A stretch of 40,639 bases of DNA, taken from Actinomycetota bacterium (GTDB lineage Bacteria; Actinomycetota; Humimicrobiia; Humimicrobiales; Humimicrobiaceae). The translations under genes were made by a program, and so were the position numbers. Below, piece by piece: positions 15,976-24,471 of the stretch. The notes under the pieces were generated by a model that saw only the letters and a program-made list of their open reading frames with translations, had not been told where the DNA came from and searched no databases. How positions within the stretch are numbered: the stretch's first letter is position 1; each line of letters starts with the position of its first letter. The stretch is taken from NCBI GenBank assembly GCA_028698215.1, contig JAQVDY010000014.1:1-40639 (forward strand), in the 5' to 3' direction.

Positions 15976-17193
15976 ATGGATTTTGAATTACTAACAGACG
16001 GTACTATTACTGATGTACCAGATTTTTGGGCAGGTTCTGCCCATTGCGGTTTAAAAACCAGAAGTAAAAGGGATGATATCTGTATCATCTATACCCCCCT
16101 GGATACCGTGGCTAGTGCTGTATTTACCACTAATCTTTTTGCTGCTGCCCCAGTAATAGTTTGCAGGGAGCAGCTACAGCAGGGGCGTAATATAAAAGCA
16201 GTGGTAGTAAACGCAGGTATTGCCAATGCCTGTACCGGCCAGCAGGGCTATCTTAATTGCCTTAAAACCATAAAAATGGCGGCTGTACAGCTTAACCTGA
16301 AACCAGAAGAAGTGCTGGCTACTTCTACCGGGGTTATAGGAAAGCAATTGCCCATGGATATGATTAGCCGGGGGATAAAGGAATGCAGCCAAAAGCTTAG
16401 CCTTAAAGGGGGCCATGATGCCGCTGCAGCTATTTTGACTACCGATAAGATTAAAAAAGAAATAGCGGTAAAAGTAAACATAGGTCCTGGCCAAGATGTA
16501 GTTATAGGAGGAATAGCCAAGGGCTCAGGGATGATTGAGCCCAATATGGCTACCATGCTGGCTTTTTTAGCTACTAATGCCCATATTGAAAAAAAGGCCC
16601 TGGATAAATTGCTGATGCAGGGGGTAGAGGACAGCTTTAACTCCATTACTGTAGATGGCTGCCAGAGTACCAATGACATGGTACTGGTACAGGCTAATAG
16701 TCAAAGCGGGGTCCATATAAAGGAAGGTAATGCCGGGTGGAAGGCTTTTAGTAAGGCTTTCTTTTATGTGCTGCAGTTTTTATCTAAAAAAATAGTGGAG
16801 GACGGAGAAGGGGCTACTAAATTGGTGCAGGTTACAGTTGAAGGTGCTGCCCAGAAGCAGGCTGCCAAGGCCATAGCCAAAAAGGTGGCCAACTCTAATT
16901 TGTTTAAAACCGCAGTTTACGGCCAAGATCTTAACTGGGGCAGGATTTGTGCTGCCATGGGGGCTTCAGGCCAGGATTTTGATCCGGATAAAGTGGACCT
17001 GTACCTTAATGAGATATGCATAGTTAAAAACGGGCTGGAGCAGGAATATGATGCTGGGGCTGCCCAGGATTTAATAAAAGGCCGCCAGATGGAGTTTAGG
17101 ATAAGTTTAAACCAGGGAAAGCAAAAGTCCGTGGTGTGGACTTCGGACCTTTCCCATGACTATGTATCTATAAATGCCACGTATACCACCTGA
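15976..17193 (+). CDS. argJ: Glutamate N-acetyltransferase/ornithine acetyltransferase
   Basis: 405 residues from ATG 15976, which has AAAGGAGG (15964-15971) directly before it; TTG 15961 is in frame but covers that site. ArgJ moves the acetyl group from N-acetylornithine to glutamate, closing the acetyl cycle; bifunctional forms also use acetyl-CoA. The precursor cleaves itself at Ala192-Thr193 in EPNMATMLAF, giving alpha and beta chains with Thr193 as nucleophile. KGSGMIEPNMATM and YGQDLNWGRI are conserved family stretches. The gene starts 11 bp after argC. With ArgJ present neither ArgA nor ArgE is strictly needed, which fits the absence of both from the cluster. Confidence 0.95.
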   Translation: MDFELLTDGTITDVPDFWAGSAHCGLKTRSKRDDICIIYTPLDTVASAVFTTNLFAAAPVIVCREQLQQGRNIKAVVVNAGIANACTGQQGYLNCLKTIKMAAVQLNLKPEEVLATSTGVIGKQLPMDMISRGIKECSQKLSLKGGHDAAAAILTTDKIKKEIAVKVNIGPGQDVVIGGIAKGSGMIEPNMATMLAFLATNAHIEKKALDKLLMQGVEDSFNSITVDGCQSTNDMVLVQANSQSGVHIKEGNAGWKAFSKAFFYVLQFLSKKIVEDGEGATKLVQVTVEGAAQKQAAKAIAKKVANSNLFKTAVYGQDLNWGRICAAMGASGQDFDPDKVDLYLNEICIVKNGLEQEYDAGAAQDLIKGRQMEFRISLNQGKQKSVVWTSDLSHDYVSINATYTT

Positions 17194-17201
17194 GGGAAAA
17201 A

Positions 17202-18134
17202 ATGGAAAAAGAAATAAAATATTTTACAGGAAATTTGGAAGAAAGGTATTCCACCACAGTAGGCCTGCTGCTGGAATCGCTCCCTTATATAAAGCAGTAT
17301 TTTAACCGGATAGTGGTAGTAAAAGTGGGTGGAGCCATGATGGAGGATGACCGGATCTTAAGCAGTGTACTGGATGACCTGGTGCTGATGAAGTATGTAG
17401 GGATAAAGGTGGTGCTGGTACACGGGGGAGGAAAACAGATATCGGAACTGATGCAGCAAAAAGGGATAAAACCCAGGTTTGTGGATGGACTGAGGGTAAC
17501 CGGTAAACAGGTAATAGAGATAGTAAGGATGGTGCTGGTAGGCCAGGTTAACGGCAAAGTGGTAACCTACCTGAACCGCCATGGCAAGATTGCAGTGGGA
17601 GTGTCCGGAAATGATGCCAGCTTTATAAGGTGCAAGAAAATGGAATACATTAAAGACGGTAAAGTAATTGACTTGGGCTTTGTAGGTGAGATTACCGGTA
17701 TTGACTCCTATTTTTTAACAGATTTGCTGGAAGATGGGTTTATACCGGTTATAGCTCCCCTGGGGGTGGACGGCCAGGGCAATGTCTATAATATCAATGC
17801 TGATACCTTTGCTTCCCGGATTGCAGTAGCTTTGGCAGCAGAAAAGTTGGTATCCCTTACTGACGTAGACGGAATACTAAGAAAGGTAAAGGGGGAAAGC
17901 AAACTGGTGTCATCCATAACCAAAAAGAAGTGCCTGGAAATGATTGATAGCGGAGAAATAGACAAAGGCATGATACCAAAGGTATCAGCCTGTATTGATG
18001 CCCTGGAAGGACAGGTAAGGCGGACCCATATACTTAACGGCAATAAGCAGCATTCCATCCTGGCAGAAATTTTTACTGACAAGGGCATTGGAACCATGAT
18101 TGTTAAGGAGGATTTTAGTGAAGACCAATATTGA
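17202..18134 (+). CDS. argB: Acetylglutamate kinase
   Basis: 310 residues. It phosphorylates N-acetylglutamate, the controlled step of the acetyl-cycle pathway. Conserved elements are VVKVGGAMMED (phosphate loop), VLVHGGGKQIS and the C-terminal ADTFASRIAVALAAEKLVSLTDVDGIL region. About 30 extra residues at the N-terminus (EERYSTTVGLLLESLPYIKQYF) form the mobile helix that is typical of arginine-inhibited, hexameric acetylglutamate kinases; feedback inhibition is therefore likely, as expected when ArgJ recycles acetyl groups. It starts 8 bp after argJ, and its last 17 bp overlap argD. Confidence 0.95.
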   Translation: MEKEIKYFTGNLEERYSTTVGLLLESLPYIKQYFNRIVVVKVGGAMMEDDRILSSVLDDLVLMKYVGIKVVLVHGGGKQISELMQQKGIKPRFVDGLRVTGKQVIEIVRMVLVGQVNGKVVTYLNRHGKIAVGVSGNDASFIRCKKMEYIKDGKVIDLGFVGEITGIDSYFLTDLLEDGFIPVIAPLGVDGQGNVYNINADTFASRIAVALAAEKLVSLTDVDGILRKVKGESKLVSSITKKKCLEMIDSGEIDKGMIPKVSACIDALEGQVRRTHILNGNKQHSILAEIFTDKGIGTMIVKEDFSEDQY

Positions 18135-19329
18135 AATATTTAATGATGGGCAGAAATACCTGATGCATACCTACAGCCGGCTGCCGGCAGTTTTTGAAAA
18201 GGCTAAAATGCAGTATCTGTGGGATGCGGAAGGACATAAATATACCGATTATATTGCCGGGTACGGGTGCCTTAATGTGGGCCATTCCAATCCGGCGGTA
18301 GTAAAGGCCATATCCAGGCAGGCAGCCAGGATTATACAGCCTTCCAACCTCTATTTTAACCTGCCACAGGTAGAGCTGGCCAAAAAGATATGTGCTGTTA
18401 CCCAGTTTGGGCAGAAAGTTTTTTTTGCCAATAGCGGTACAGAAGCGGTGGAGGGCGCTATTAAGCTGGCCCGTAAGTATTCGGCCGAAAAATACAACCG
18501 GGACCGGCACCAGATCATATCTTTCTACCATTCTTTTCACGGCCGTACCCTGGGGGCACTGTCTGCTACCGCCCAGGAAAAGAAACAGAAAGAGTTTGAA
18601 CCTTTGCTTGAAGGTTTTAAGTATGCCCACCTAAATGACCTGGAATCAGTAAACCAGCAAATAAGTGATAAAACCTGTGCCGTAATCATTGAGCCCATTC
18701 AAGGGGAAGGCGGTGTCAATCCTGCAGATAAGCTGTTTTTGGCCCAATTGTCTGAATTGTGCACCAAGAAAGATATTTTGCTGATAGCAGATGAAATACA
18801 GACAGGTATAGGGCGGACGGGGGCTATGTTTGCTTATCTTAAGTACGATATTGTACCGGATATAGTAGTTATGGCTAAAAGCCTGGGCGGGGGAATGCCT
18901 ATAGGGGCTATTGTAACCAATGAGCATATTGCCAGCTATTTTGGGCCGGGATCCCATGGCTCTACTTTTGGAGGCAATGCTGCTTCTTGTGCGGCAGGGT
19001 GTGCGGTTTTGGATTATATGGAAGATAAGAAGCTGGTAGACCGGGCAGAAAAAATGGGCCAGTATTTTAACAGCAAATTAAATGGCTTGAAAAATAAATA
19101 CAGCATAGTCAAGCAGGTCAGGGGAGCCGGTTTGATGCTGGGAATGGAATTCAGCCAGCCTATAGCTTCCCAGCTGGTAGAAAAGGCATTGGCTGATTAC
19201 CTGATTATAAATAAGGTCTCGGACCATACTTTAAGGTTTTTACCGCCCTTGATCATAACCAAAGCCAATATTGACCGGTTAATAAAATGGCTGGACCAAC
19301 AATTAAGGGAGGCTACCTATGAAGATTAA
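18118..19329 (+). CDS. argD: Acetylornithine aminotransferase
   Basis: 403 residues from GTG 18118, which has AAGGAGG (18105-18111) at good spacing; a TTG at 18100 in frame would cover that site. Class III PLP enzyme: FANSGTEAVEGAIKLAR binds the cofactor phosphate, LLIADEIQTGIGRTG carries the Asp that pairs with the PLP nitrogen, and MAKSLGGGMPIGA holds the Schiff-base lysine. It converts N-acetylglutamate semialdehyde to N-acetylornithine with glutamate as amino donor. The gene overlaps argB by 17 bp and argF by 11 bp, so the three are probably translationally coupled. Confidence 0.95.
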   Translation: MKTNIEIFNDGQKYLMHTYSRLPAVFEKAKMQYLWDAEGHKYTDYIAGYGCLNVGHSNPAVVKAISRQAARIIQPSNLYFNLPQVELAKKICAVTQFGQKVFFANSGTEAVEGAIKLARKYSAEKYNRDRHQIISFYHSFHGRTLGALSATAQEKKQKEFEPLLEGFKYAHLNDLESVNQQISDKTCAVIIEPIQGEGGVNPADKLFLAQLSELCTKKDILLIADEIQTGIGRTGAMFAYLKYDIVPDIVVMAKSLGGGMPIGAIVTNEHIASYFGPGSHGSTFGGNAASCAAGCAVLDYMEDKKLVDRAEKMGQYFNSKLNGLKNKYSIVKQVRGAGLMLGMEFSQPIASQLVEKALADYLIINKVSDHTLRFLPPLIITKANIDRLIKWLDQQLREATYED

Positions 19330-20236
19330 ACATTTGCTTAGCTTAAAAGATTATCCCCTGGAGACCATAGATTATTTGTTAAAACTAGCTACCAGGATAA
19401 AGAAGGGCAAGTTTCTATATAAGGATCTACTGGCAGGAAAATCCATAGGCATGCTTTTTGATAAGCATTCTACCCGGACCAGGCTTTCCTTTGAAGCAGG
19501 CATAAACCAGCTGGGAGGCCATCCTATTTACCTGGATGCAAAAAATATGCAGCTTTCCCGGGGGGAATCCATACCTGATACGGCCAAGGTTCTTTCCCGA
19601 TACCTGGATGGCCTAATTATAAGGACTTTTGCTCACCAAACAGTAGAAGAATTTGCTGCCAGCAGCAGTATCCCTGTAATTAATGGCTTAACTGATAAGT
19701 ATCACCCTTGCCAGGCACTTTCCGACTTGTTTACCTTATTTGAAATGGGGCTGCTCAATAAGACTTTGAAATTCTGCTATTTGGGAGACTGCAATAATGT
19801 CAGCAATAGCTTAATGATAGGTTTTGCCAAGCTGGGATTGGATATTACTATTGGCTGCCCGGCAAAATATGGGCCGGCAGGCTGGATAATAGAATGGTTT
19901 GAAAAAGAAGCCAAAACCACAGGCAGCAAGCTTAAGATAATAAATGATCCGTACCAGGCGGTCCAAGAAGCACAAGTTATTTATACTGATGTTTGGATAA
20001 GCATGGGTGATAAAGAAGATCAGCAAAAAATAAAAGAGCTTGAACCTTTCCAGGTAAATGGCAGCCTGCTCCAAAAAGCAGGCCAGTCGGTAAAGGTTAT
20101 GCATTGCCTTCCTGCACATAGGGGGATGGAAATAACCGATGAGGTTATGGACAGCAGCCATTCCATAGTATGGCAGCAGGCCGAAAACCGGCTGCATGCA
20201 CAGAAAGCATTATTGGTATATATTTATTCGAGGTGA
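19319..20236 (+). CDS. argF: Ornithine carbamoyltransferase
   Basis: 305 residues, standard length. It joins ornithine and carbamoyl phosphate to citrulline. All family motifs are intact: STRTRLSFEAG (carbamoyl-phosphate loop), HPCQALSDLFT (HPxQ) and MHCLPAHRG (ornithine-side HCLP, with the catalytic Cys). The start ATG lies inside the end of argD, preceded by AGGGAGG. Carbamoyl phosphate must come from carAB elsewhere in the genome, since no carbamoyl-phosphate synthase gene is in the window. Confidence 0.95.
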   Translation: MKIKHLLSLKDYPLETIDYLLKLATRIKKGKFLYKDLLAGKSIGMLFDKHSTRTRLSFEAGINQLGGHPIYLDAKNMQLSRGESIPDTAKVLSRYLDGLIIRTFAHQTVEEFAASSSIPVINGLTDKYHPCQALSDLFTLFEMGLLNKTLKFCYLGDCNNVSNSLMIGFAKLGLDITIGCPAKYGPAGWIIEWFEKEAKTTGSKLKIINDPYQAVQEAQVIYTDVWISMGDKEDQQKIKELEPFQVNGSLLQKAGQSVKVMHCLPAHRGMEITDEVMDSSHSIVWQQAENRLHAQKALLVYIYSR

Positions 20237-20239
20237 GTG

Positions 20240-20695
20240 ATGAAAAGAGACGAACGTCTAAAAGCTATCAAGGAAATAGTATTGAGCAAAAAGGTATCTT
20301 CCCAGGAGCAGCTTCAGGAAGAACTTAAAGAAAAGGGATTTGAGGTAACCCAGGCTACTGTTTCCAGGGATATCAACCATTTGAGGCTGGTTAAGGTTAG
20401 AAATTACCGCCAGCAGGAGTTCTATACCCTGGGCAGGCGCTATCAGGAAGACACTACTTTTAATATTGAAAAACTAAAAGCAAAATTTAAGGAAAGTGTC
20501 ATTAGCCTCAATAGAGCTTATAATATATTGGTACTAAAAACCTATCCCGGGGAGGCCCAGGGGGTAGCCGCTATAATAGACGGAGTCAATTTTTTAGAGG
20601 TTTTAGGGACAGTAGCTGGAGATGATACCATTATTTGTATAGTGGATACTAAAGATAATGGCATTAAATTAGAGAAGTTATTAAATGATTTTTAA
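20240..20695 (+). CDS. argR: Arginine repressor
   Basis: About 151 residues. The N-terminal winged helix (about 1-70, with FEVTQATVSRDINHLRLVKV) binds ARG boxes; the C-terminal domain (about 80-150) contains GTVAGDDTIICIVDT, the hexamer and arginine-binding motif. I use ATG 20240, since GAGGTGA (20230-20236) precedes it; GTG 20237 is possible. Encoded inside the operon between argF and argG, as in Mycobacterium and Corynebacterium. It should repress its own operon through the sites at 14864-14890 when arginine is plentiful. Confidence 0.93.
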   Translation: MKRDERLKAIKEIVLSKKVSSQEQLQEELKEKGFEVTQATVSRDINHLRLVKVRNYRQQEFYTLGRRYQEDTTFNIEKLKAKFKESVISLNRAYNILVLKTYPGEAQGVAAIIDGVNFLEVLGTVAGDDTIICIVDTKDNGIKLEKLLNDF

Positions 20696-20704
20696 GGAGA
20701 AAAA

Positions 20705-21898
20705 ATGAAAAAGATTGTATTGGCTTATTCTGGAGGCCTGGATACCTCCATTTCCATAAACTGGCTGAAAGAAAATTACGGTTATGAGGTTATTGCTGCT
20801 TTGGTGGATGTAGGCCAGCCAGATGATTTGGAGCAGGCTTACAGCAGGGCTTTGGAGGTAGGGGCAGCCAAAGCATTAATTATTGATGCTAAACAGGAAT
20901 TTGTTTCTGATTATGTACTGCCGTCCATTAAGGCTAACCTGGCTTATGAAAAGAAATACACCCTGGCTACTGCTTTAGCTAGGCCGCTTATTGCCAAAAA
21001 ACTGGTAGAGACAGCCCAGGCAGAAGGGGCAGAGGCAGTGGGACATGGCTGTACCGCCAAGGGAAATGACCAGGTAAGGTTTGATGTGGCTATAAGGTCC
21101 CTTGATCCTAGCCTGGATATCATCGCTCCCCAGAGGGTATGGAACATATCCAGGGACCAGGCTATAGAATATGCACAGGAGCATAATATAAGGATTACGG
21201 TTACTAAAAAAAGCCCTTACAGCATAGATGAAAATTTTTGGGGCAGAAGCATAGAATGCGGAGTCCTGGAAGACCCTTACCAGGAACCTCCCTCAGATAT
21301 TTACGGATGGACTGCCATCACCAAGGATTGCCGGGATAATGAATATATAGAGATAGAATTCAAGCAGGGGGTTCCGGTGGCTTTAAACGGAAAGAAGATG
21401 GGTGCTGCTGAGTTAATTACCCAGGTAGGCAAAACAGCGGGAGCCTATGGCATAGGAAGGGTGGATATGGTAGAAAACCGCCTGATAGGCATTAAGTCCA
21501 GGGAAATTTATGAAGCACCGGCAGCAGTGGTGCTCATAGAAGCACACCGGGAACTGGAAGCTTTGGTGTTGGACCGGGAACTGGCTCACTACAAGTATAT
21601 GCAGGAAGATAAATTGGCAGAGCTGGCTTACTATGGCCTTTGGTTTACTCCCTTAAGGCAATGCATTGCTGCCTTCATAGAGGAATCCCAGAAACATATA
21701 ACCGGTAAGGTTAAAGTTAAGCTGGGATACAAGCATTTTGCCGTAGTGGGAAGAAAGTCCCCCTATTCCCTGTATGATATGGACTTGGCCACCTATGACC
21801 AAAAAGACCAGTTTGATCCCAAACACTCAGAAAGCTTTATTAAAGTATGGGGTTATCCCTATGAGTTATTAGGTAAAAAGGGAAGGATAGATGGATAA
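20705..21898 (+). CDS. argG: Argininosuccinate synthase
   Basis: 397 residues. It condenses citrulline and aspartate with ATP. The PP-loop AYSGGLDTSISINWLKE is at residues 7-23, GHGCTAKGNDQVRFD (about 115-130) is the citrulline/aspartate site, and SPYSIDENFWGRSIE is conserved further on. AAGGAG lies 7-8 nt before the ATG. It is 9 bp from argR and overlaps argH by 8 bp. Nothing unusual is seen. Confidence 0.95.
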   Translation: MKKIVLAYSGGLDTSISINWLKENYGYEVIAALVDVGQPDDLEQAYSRALEVGAAKALIIDAKQEFVSDYVLPSIKANLAYEKKYTLATALARPLIAKKLVETAQAEGAEAVGHGCTAKGNDQVRFDVAIRSLDPSLDIIAPQRVWNISRDQAIEYAQEHNIRITVTKKSPYSIDENFWGRSIECGVLEDPYQEPPSDIYGWTAITKDCRDNEYIEIEFKQGVPVALNGKKMGAAELITQVGKTAGAYGIGRVDMVENRLIGIKSREIYEAPAAVVLIEAHRELEALVLDRELAHYKYMQEDKLAELAYYGLWFTPLRQCIAAFIEESQKHITGKVKVKLGYKHFAVVGRKSPYSLYDMDLATYDQKDQFDPKHSESFIKVWGYPYELLGKKGRIDG

Positions 21899-23333
21899 GA
21901 TCTGGAAGGGAAGGATCCAGAAAAAGACCCATGAACTGGTAGATAAGTTTACAGGGTCCCTGGATATAGATAAGGACCTATATATTTACGATATCATGGG
22001 CAGTATGGCTCATGCTGCCGGTTTAAATTCTGCAGGCATTATAGATGATGCCACCTTTGCTAAACTGTTACAGGGCTTGGATGAAGTTAAACAGTCCATA
22101 GAAAAGGGCCCCTTATCGGGTTTTGAGGATATTCACAGCCTGATAGAAAGCAGGCTTATAGAAAAGGTAGGGGAGGCAGGTAAAAAAATCCATACCGGCC
22201 GGAGCAGGAACGACCAGGTGGTTACCGATGAAAGGCTGTATGCCAAACAGGCAATAGTCCAGCTTTTGGAAGGTTTGATAGATCTGCAATCAAGTTTGCT
22301 TAATCTGGCGGAGAAGAATATTAATACGGTTATACCGGCTTATACTCATCTGCAAAAGGCCCAGCCGGTACTGGCTGCCCATTACCTTTTATCTTTTTTT
22401 ACTAAATTTTCCCGGGACCTGGACAGCTTAGCGGGTTGCTTTAAGGCCTGTGACTCCCTGCCCCTGGGGGCTGCGGCCTGTGTGGGCAGCGGATATAAAC
22501 TGGACCGTAAACTAATAGCTAAGCTTTTAAAGTTCTCTGCGCTTGACTATAATTCTCTGGACACTGTATCCAGCAGGGATTTTATGCTGGATATTATTTA
22601 TGCCTGTTCCAAGGTCATGCTGCACCTTAGCAGGATCAGCGAAGACTTTATCATTTACGCTTCCCAGGAGTTTTCCTATATAGAAATTGATGATGCTTTC
22701 TGCACCGGAAGCAGTATCATGCCCCAGAAAAAAAATCCAGATGTGCTGGAGCTGATCAGGGGAAAAAGTGCGGTAGTAATGGGGAACCTTAATCAGCTAA
22801 TGATGCTGTTAAAGGGGCTGCCTATGGCCTATAACCGGGACTTGCAGGAGGATAAGGGCATATTGTTTGAGGCAGTTGGCCATACTGCAAAAAGCATAGA
22901 AATATTTGCAGCTTTGCTGCAGAATATGGAGTTTAAACCGGCAGAGGATAAATTAAAGGGAAGCTTTATGCAGGCTACAGATATTGCTGATTACCTGGTG
23001 GCTAAAGGGGAAAGCTTCAGGAATTCGCATAATATTGTGGGACGGCTGGTAGCTTATTGCGTAGAAAAAGGAATAGATTTTGATCAGTTAACGCCACAAG
23101 AGTTACAGGAATTTTCCCCTTATTTTACTGATGATTTTTACCAGGTAATAAGTATAGAATCCTGTATTGATTCCAAAAAAGTAGATTGCGGTACCAGCAG
23201 GAGCAGTGTAGAAAAAAATATTAAGGACGCCGGAGAAACATTACACGCTAAATCATCGTTATTAGTTAACTTAAAACAAAAATTAATAAATTATGAACAG
23301 TTAATAAATTTAATACAAAAATCTTTTAAGTAA
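21891..23333 (+). CDS. argH: Argininosuccinate lyase
   Basis: 480 residues, slightly longer than the usual 460. It splits argininosuccinate into arginine and fumarate. KIHTGRSRNDQV and the superfamily signature GSSIMPQKKNPD (with the flexible catalytic Ser loop) are present, as is AYTHLQKAQP. The C-terminal 20 residues (KSSLLVNLKQKLINYEQLINLIQKSFK region) are Lys/Asn/Leu-rich and AT-rich in DNA, which accounts for the extra length. Last gene of the arginine operon; no clear terminator lies in the 22 bp before the next gene, so read-through into it is likely. Confidence 0.94.
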   Translation: MDKIWKGRIQKKTHELVDKFTGSLDIDKDLYIYDIMGSMAHAAGLNSAGIIDDATFAKLLQGLDEVKQSIEKGPLSGFEDIHSLIESRLIEKVGEAGKKIHTGRSRNDQVVTDERLYAKQAIVQLLEGLIDLQSSLLNLAEKNINTVIPAYTHLQKAQPVLAAHYLLSFFTKFSRDLDSLAGCFKACDSLPLGAAACVGSGYKLDRKLIAKLLKFSALDYNSLDTVSSRDFMLDIIYACSKVMLHLSRISEDFIIYASQEFSYIEIDDAFCTGSSIMPQKKNPDVLELIRGKSAVVMGNLNQLMMLLKGLPMAYNRDLQEDKGILFEAVGHTAKSIEIFAALLQNMEFKPAEDKLKGSFMQATDIADYLVAKGESFRNSHNIVGRLVAYCVEKGIDFDQLTPQELQEFSPYFTDDFYQVISIESCIDSKKVDCGTSRSSVEKNIKDAGETLHAKSSLLVNLKQKLINYEQLINLIQKSFK

Positions 23334-23355
23334 CTAATTAGTATGGGGGGTACTG

Positions 23356-24195
23356 ATGATAAATAATTTCAATATGTTTTACGGAAATGATGTAGTCAAT
23401 TCCATATTTATCCAAGATGAAGATAGCCTGGTTATAGTAGACACTGGAGTTCTGGAAAGAAAACAGGAATTGCTGGATGAGATTGCCAAGCAGCATTATG
23501 AAAAGTTATTTATAGTCATTACCCATGCCCATGCTGACCATATCGGTAATAATTTTGCCATAAAGGAAAAGTTTAACCCGGTATTTATTTCTAATATTTA
23601 TTCCAAGGGCCTGCTGGAAGATTATGAATTCCAGTATGATCAAATAGTGGGCAAAGCTAAGGATGAATATGATGTTGATGCTAGCACCAGAAGCTGGTAT
23701 TTCGGGCTCATTGACCAGGCAGTAAGTATAGATATTGCTTTCTATGACCAGATGGAACTCAATTTGGGCAACCGTCAGTTTCAAATCATGCACCTTCCGG
23801 GGCATACGGTAGGGGACCTAGGTATAATAGATAAGGAAAATAAGCTGCTGATAGTAAGCGAACTAATATTTAAGCATTCCCGGGAAATGATTATTTATAT
23901 TGAAGACTACAAGGGATATTTGGAGAGCCTGGATAAGATAGAAGCCCTGGTCAATGATTATAGCATCAACACCATGCTTACTGCACATGAGCAGGAACCC
24001 ATATGCGGTAAAGATAATATTCTGGATATAATTGACTATAACCGCCAGTACATAAACAAGCTTAAAGATGATTACCAGAAACTTTATCAGCAGAACAAAT
24101 CATTAAGGGAAACTGCAGCCCAGATCTGTGATATGTATTCCAAGAGCTACACTTTTGATTCGGTTATAACCGGAAAAGCCCTGCTGGGGCTGTAA
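23356..24195 (+). CDS. MBL-fold metallo-hydrolase with altered metal ligand
   Basis: A 279-residue metallo-beta-lactamase-fold protein. The first metal site is complete: H57-A-H59-A-D61-H62. A His follows in LPGHTVGDLG and another in TAHEQEP. At the place where the family has Gly-Asp, bridging both metals, this protein reads VSELIF, with Glu169 instead of Asp, so metal binding may differ. The C-terminal 60 residues form an extra helical region (INKLKDDYQKLYQQNKSLRETAAQICDMYS). It follows argH by 22 bp but has no known link to arginine. A perfect 34-bp palindrome downstream (24239-24272) probably ends the transcript. The substrate is unknown. Confidence 0.82.
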   Translation: MINNFNMFYGNDVVNSIFIQDEDSLVIVDTGVLERKQELLDEIAKQHYEKLFIVITHAHADHIGNNFAIKEKFNPVFISNIYSKGLLEDYEFQYDQIVGKAKDEYDVDASTRSWYFGLIDQAVSIDIAFYDQMELNLGNRQFQIMHLPGHTVGDLGIIDKENKLLIVSELIFKHSREMIIYIEDYKGYLESLDKIEALVNDYSINTMLTAHEQEPICGKDNILDIIDYNRQYINKLKDDYQKLYQQNKSLRETAAQICDMYSKSYTFDSVITGKALLGL

Positions 24196-24238
24196 TTTGT
24201 CCATTAATTCAGGCAGCAGCTGCAAACAAGCTATAAAT

Positions 24239-24272
24239 AAATAGCTTCAGATAAGCTTATCTGAAGCTATTT
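24239..24272. terminator. Perfect 34-bp palindrome, probable terminator
   Basis: AAATAGCTTCAGATAAG (24239-24255) is followed at once by its exact reverse complement (24256-24272). As RNA it folds into a hairpin of about 15 bp with a short loop, flanked by A and T runs on both sides, so it can end transcripts from either strand. It lies 44 bp after the MBL gene. A smaller hairpin, CAGCTT-AAA-AAGCTG, follows at 24287-24301. Confidence 0.75.
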
Positions 24273-24302
24273 CTACGAGTTAAAAGCAGCTTAAAAAGCT
24301 GT

Positions 24303-24471
24303 ACTTCTATTATTATATCCTAATTTATGTATTTATATAAGTATTATTAATATTATTAAACATTATAATTATTAATATATTTACAATAGTTGATATTTAT
24401 GTTTTAATATTTATAGTTATTAATTAATATATATAATTATGAATAACAAAACGGTTGCCTTATAGGACCCA
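24303..24471 (+). promoter_or_regulatory. Extremely AT-rich stretch with candidate promoter for the MshEN-glycosyltransferase gene
   Basis: Almost only A and T over about 145 bp, without any gene. TTGATA (24390-24395), 16 nt, TATAGT (24412-24417) is a plausible promoter, placing the start of transcription about 48 nt before the TTG codon at 24472. Such tracts can act as UP elements, be intrinsically curved, or bind nucleoid proteins. The assignment is by eye. Confidence 0.45.

Noticed and set aside
16248-16679. 143-residue - strand ORF over argJ
   Set aside because: Shadow frame of argJ; no motif and no ribosome-binding site of note.
18392-18634. 80-residue + strand ORF inside argD
   Set aside because: Alternative frame of argD; codon use and composition do not look coding.
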